Source: a virus. Taken from it: 23,166 nucleotides of DNA. Made by a program: the position numbers and the translations under genes. This document shows, in pieces, positions 20,897-23,166 of the stretch (positions are counted from its first letter, which is position 1; each line of letters opens with the position of its first letter). The notes under the pieces were generated by a model. That model was not told where the DNA came from. It ran no database searches and saw only the letters and a program-made list of their open reading frames with translations. Where the stretch lies: positions 1-23,166 of IMG/VR virus record IMGVR_UViG_3300049783_000096; one strand, given 5' to 3'.

Positions 20897-21458
20897 ACTT
20901 GCCTACTATTTCCCAAGGATACACAAGCCATACATCTTCTTCTGCTTTATTAATTTCGTGTGCAGAGTAACGTACACTATCAAATTCACTAGATAGGTTT
21001 TCAGTTAGTGTAGCAAACCTTACATTTGCAAGCTCGCCGTTCCACACAGTATTCCACCCATCGTATTCCATCGGCATACAACTTGCCATCCAGTCTTCCT
21101 TGATCCAATTAAAAGTGGCACCAGTATCGTTAATATCATCTACAACAAGAATCTTCTTACGTTTACCAATGTCCCAACGACTTTTAGTAGTAACACGCTC
21201 TTCTTCGTTAACATATCCAAATGCATCTTCTGACATCCAGAAATTACTTTCAGGCCCAACTTCATCGTCACGTAAACTTACTTTAAGTGCTTCGCAACGA
21301 ACGTCTAACATGTTGCTTAGTATAGTCGCAGGCACATTACCACCACGAGTAATACCTACAATATAGTCAGGCTTCCAGTTATCTTTTTGCATTTGCATTG
21401 CAATATCAATACACATTTTTTCAACATGACGCCAACTGTAATAATGTTTCTTAATCAT
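20886..21458 (-). CDS. Type I phosphoribosyltransferase
   Basis: A 190-residue protein with the PRPP-binding motif ILVVDDINDTGATF (103-116) and an upstream YIVGITRGGNVPATILS (32-48) typical of purine phosphoribosyltransferases such as hypoxanthine/xanthine-guanine enzymes. An acidic hood-like insertion lies between (64-98). It would salvage a nucleobase with PRPP, which fits phage nucleotide supply and, in this window, purine use by the FolE-QueE route. The base specificity cannot be read. The start follows a few bases after the 21464 gene. Confidence 0.83.
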   Translation of the reverse strand: MIKKHYYSWRHVEKMCIDIAMQMQKDNWKPDYIVGITRGGNVPATILSNMLDVRCEALKVSLRDDEVGPESNFWMSEDAFGYVNEEERVTTKSRWDIGKRKKILVVDDINDTGATFNWIKEDWMASCMPMEYDGWNTVWNGELANVRFATLTENLSSEFDSVRYSAHEINKAEEDVWLVYPWEIVGKYDA

Positions 21459-21463
21459 AGTAA

Positions 21464-21730
21464 TTATGTATTCCTTGTATATTCGTTAACTATTTCTTCT
21501 TCTGTCAGTTGCTTGCCGATTGTTCTTTGTGTACCGTCTTTTAAAGTACGTTCGATTACGCCGCTGTTATATTCAATATCCACAACACCGCCTTGCTCAA
21601 AGTCTTCGGGGTTTGTTTCATACCACAAACTTGTAAGGCTATGTGCATGAATAGACTTAACCTTTCCAGCCCATTCTATTGCTTCTAACTTCACTCTTTG
21701 ATTTTCAACTTCTTCGTCATATTCACTCAT
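21464..21730 (-). CDS. Small acidic protein of unknown function
   Basis: An 88-residue protein. The N-terminus is a charged helix (SEYDEEVENQRVKLEAIEW) and the rest includes a small beta-like stretch (VVDIEYNSGVIERTLKDGT). No known motif. It is 4 bases downstream of the cupin gene and 5 bases upstream of the phosphoribosyltransferase gene, in the same unit. Confidence 0.65.
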   Translation of the reverse strand: MSEYDEEVENQRVKLEAIEWAGKVKSIHAHSLTSLWYETNPEDFEQGGVVDIEYNSGVIERTLKDGTQRTIGKQLTEEEIVNEYTRNT

Positions 21731-21734
21731 TTTA

Positions 21735-22202
21735 CTATTGCTCCTTAGTAAGGTACTCCTTACTATCTATCCACCTATAACCAACGCTTTGTACAAATGG
21801 TACAAAGCCCCATGACTGTGCTTTCTTACCCATATAGAATAAACTCCAACACGGTATTTCGTTACCGTCTGCATCTTTACCCAATGTTAAGAAATGTAAA
21901 TCATCTGACCCGCGAAGTCTAAAGTGTCCTGGACCTCGCCATGTTCCTGTTGATCCTACTATAGTACCTTCTCGAGAAATACAAGGAGTATGTTCCCAGT
22001 AGCCGCCTTTTAGAATTAGGGTGGCATAACTCCACGGATGATTGTGTAATACAGGTTCATCGCTTTTTAAAACTTTGTGTAATGTAATGTTAAAAGGAAA
22101 GTTCTTTCTGTCCTTTAAAAACAAATACCAACGAACAAGATAAGGTTCGTTACTATCTCTATCTTTAATTACACGTTTACGACCTTTAAAAAATCCAAAC
22201 AT
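21735..22202 (-). CDS. Cupin-like protein
   Basis: A 155-residue protein with a cupin-type stretch: DEPVLHNHPWSYATLILKG (H53, H55), a following Glu/His (E70, H71 in GGYWEH) and a GPGHFRLRGSDDLHFLTL strand region. These residues could hold a metal in a beta-barrel. Small cupins of this type are frequent in marine T4-like phages, with no settled role; binding of a sugar, amino acid or other metabolite is possible. It shares 1 base with the upstream gene's stop. Confidence 0.65.
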   Translation of the reverse strand: MFGFFKGRKRVIKDRDSNEPYLVRWYLFLKDRKNFPFNITLHKVLKSDEPVLHNHPWSYATLILKGGYWEHTPCISREGTIVGSTGTWRGPGHFRLRGSDDLHFLTLGKDADGNEIPCWSLFYMGKKAQSWGFVPFVQSVGYRWIDSKEYLTKEQ

Positions 22203-22567
22203 TATGCTGACTCTTTCATTATGTCAAATGTTTTATACTTTGCAAGTTGCGCCGCATACGCATCTTTTAGTTCTTTTAGTTTAGGATACTTGGCTTCCAT
22301 GTCTACGTCACGTTTAAGTAACATTAGTACATCACGCATCTCGTCAAGTTCTGATAGAACATCTCTACCTTGTACTTCAAAAGTGCCATCCACTGTGATC
22401 ATCGATGCTTTGGCGGAAACGTCATCTGTCCATATACTACTGTTAAGTCCAGTTATACTTGATGTAGTAATTTGACCGGAATTAACCGTACTAGATCCCA
22501 TACCATTAGTACTGTACACATAGTCTGCCGGTGACCCACTAACAGTTATAGTTTGGCTACTATTCAT
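22202..22567 (-). CDS. Conserved-looking phage protein with C-terminal coiled coil
   Basis: The ATG at 22567 was chosen over an in-frame start at 22690, because the earlier portion lies inside the glycosyltransferase gene and AAGGC precedes 22567. The 121-residue product has a Ser/Thr/Gly-rich N-terminal half and a helical C-terminus starting at MITVDGTFEVQGRDVL, then LDEMRDVLMLLKRDVDMEAKYPKLKELK. The VDGTFEV.GRDVL segment resembles small proteins common in marine T4-like phages; a virion role is possible but unproven. It overlaps the glycosyltransferase by 8 bases. Confidence 0.7.
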   Translation of the reverse strand: MNSSQTITVSGSPADYVYSTNGMGSSTVNSGQITTSSITGLNSSIWTDDVSAKASMITVDGTFEVQGRDVLSELDEMRDVLMLLKRDVDMEAKYPKLKELKDAYAAQLAKYKTFDIMKESA

Positions 22568-23166
22568 TGTTAATTGCCTTATATAGTTCAGTTCCGCTAA
22601 AGAACTCTTTGTTAAGTAACTGACGTTGCTTTTCAAGGCTAACCAAATAGTCATTATAGTTCTCCATATAATCACGTATCTTGGATACAATTTCGCCTCG
22701 ATATTTTACATATTCGCTATAGTCTTCAGTCCATTTACTAGGATATTTAAACTCTGGCAACGACATTTCACTGTAGCTCAGTCTATCAGGTACCATAGGA
22801 ATAGCATCTACTAATGCTCCTTCATACCAACTAATGCCAAGTGTTTCTTGCAAGTTCGCACTAAACACCATTTTAGCTTCGCCTAATAAATTATGATATT
22901 CATTTTTTGTAAGTTGTTGATCTTGACATACTACAAATTCATATTCGGGAAGGTGATGCGCCAAGTCATTAAAGATTTCAACTTGCTTCTCAGGAGCAAC
23001 ACGGTGTGGAAACAAGATTAAGTCTCGCTTCTCCATACCTTTGTAGCTAATTAAACTATCTTTTAGATACTCCATAGGCCAGCCAACTTTAATTGCTTTG
23101 TCCATATCAACATTATAATTGTCCATCATAGTATCTGTAAACAAGTCAATATGAAAGTCTGTAGCA
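22560..23166 (-). CDS. Glycosyltransferase (GT-B fold, group 1/4-like), partial
   Basis: The frame is open to the right edge, so the N-terminal domain is missing; a TTG at 23144 is only an internal codon. The visible 200 or so residues match the C-terminal domain of GT-B enzymes: LILFPHRVAPEKQVEIF (strand-turn with the Lys that contacts the nucleotide-sugar), YEFVVCQDQ, and ANLQETLGISWYEGALVDAIPMVPDRLSY, the E-x7-E-like donor-binding stretch. It would transfer a sugar to phage DNA, a virion protein or a host glycan; which one is not visible. It is upstream of the coiled-coil protein in the same unit. Confidence 0.8.
   Translation of the reverse strand, partial: ATDFHIDLFTDTMMDNYNVDMDKAIKVGWPMEYLKDSLISYKGMEKRDLILFPHRVAPEKQVEIFNDLAHHLPEYEFVVCQDQQLTKNEYHNLLGEAKMVFSANLQETLGISWYEGALVDAIPMVPDRLSYSEMSLPEFKYPSKWTEDYSEYVKYRGEIVSKIRDYMENYNDYLVSLEKQRQLLNKEFFSGTELYKAINNE

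Noticed and set aside
23142-23144. TTG at 23144 as the start of the glycosyltransferase
   Set aside because: The frame is open upstream to the window edge with protein-like sequence, so the gene is cut by the edge rather than starting here.
1-23166. tRNA genes
   Set aside because: The gaps between genes are mostly under 110 bases, and no cloverleaf-like or CCA-ended segment was seen by eye; a covariance-model scan was not possible.
1-23166. QueD (6-carboxy-tetrahydropterin synthase) or DpdA transglycosylase
   Set aside because: No translated frame in the window shows their motifs, so no complete deazaguanine DNA-modification pathway is claimed.

Overview
The window reads as part of a low-GC genome of a marine tailed phage of the T4-like (myovirus) type, close to the cyanophage/pelagiphage lineages. 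The basis is a dense, almost gap-free layout with many 4-20 base overlaps; T4-type late-promoter octamers (NATAAATA); a T4 RNase H-like 5'-3' exonuclease; a MoxR AAA+ ATPase next to a VWA/HExxH protein; a tail fibre with an Mtd-like N-terminus; and small accessory enzymes typical of marine T4-likes (FolE, QueE, SET, HIT, phosphoribosyltransferase, cupin). No photosynthesis gene is present, so the host (cyanobacterium or heterotroph such as Pelagibacter) cannot be settled. No tRNA, IS element or CRISPR array was seen, and no stretch over 300 bases lacks a gene.

Left region (1-10062): an accessory island in which transcription changes strand repeatedly. It holds four radical SAM enzymes of different architectures (1-1112, 3766-4875, 5459-6940, 7736-8797), four proteins with Fe(II)/2-oxoglutarate oxygenase-type His-x-Asp...His signatures (1834-2502, 2477-3028, 4872-5396, 6937-7746), a QueC-like PP-loop ATPase (1105-1779), two related kinase-fold-like proteins (3069-3764, 8861-9541) and a weak GNAT-like protein (9529-10062). 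Each of the four divergent junctions carries a pair of late-promoter-like octamers, one per strand. Convergent neighbours end on each other's stop codons or overlap. The pattern suggests a late-expressed oxidative or radical modification system whose substrate is not visible here; the adjacent tail fibre is one candidate.

Middle (10065-12632, all minus): the tail fibre gene, then three small conserved-looking phage genes behind a late-type octamer, and one small unknown gene.

Right region (12613-23166, all minus): metabolic and replication-related genes. Four near-consensus sigma-70 promoters (TTGAC[A/T], 17 bases, TATAAT-like) start units at the VWA gene, the MoxR gene, the exonuclease unit and FolE. 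FolE and QueE overlap and supply two steps of the preQ0 (7-deazaguanine) pathway. A QueC-like protein lies in the left island, and QueD and a DNA-inserting transglycosylase are not in the window. The far right is a tightly packed unit running from a glycosyltransferase (cut by the right edge) through a coiled-coil protein, cupin, phosphoribosyltransferase, SET and HIT proteins. Early/middle (sigma-70) control on the right and late (octamer) control on the left is inferred from promoter type only.
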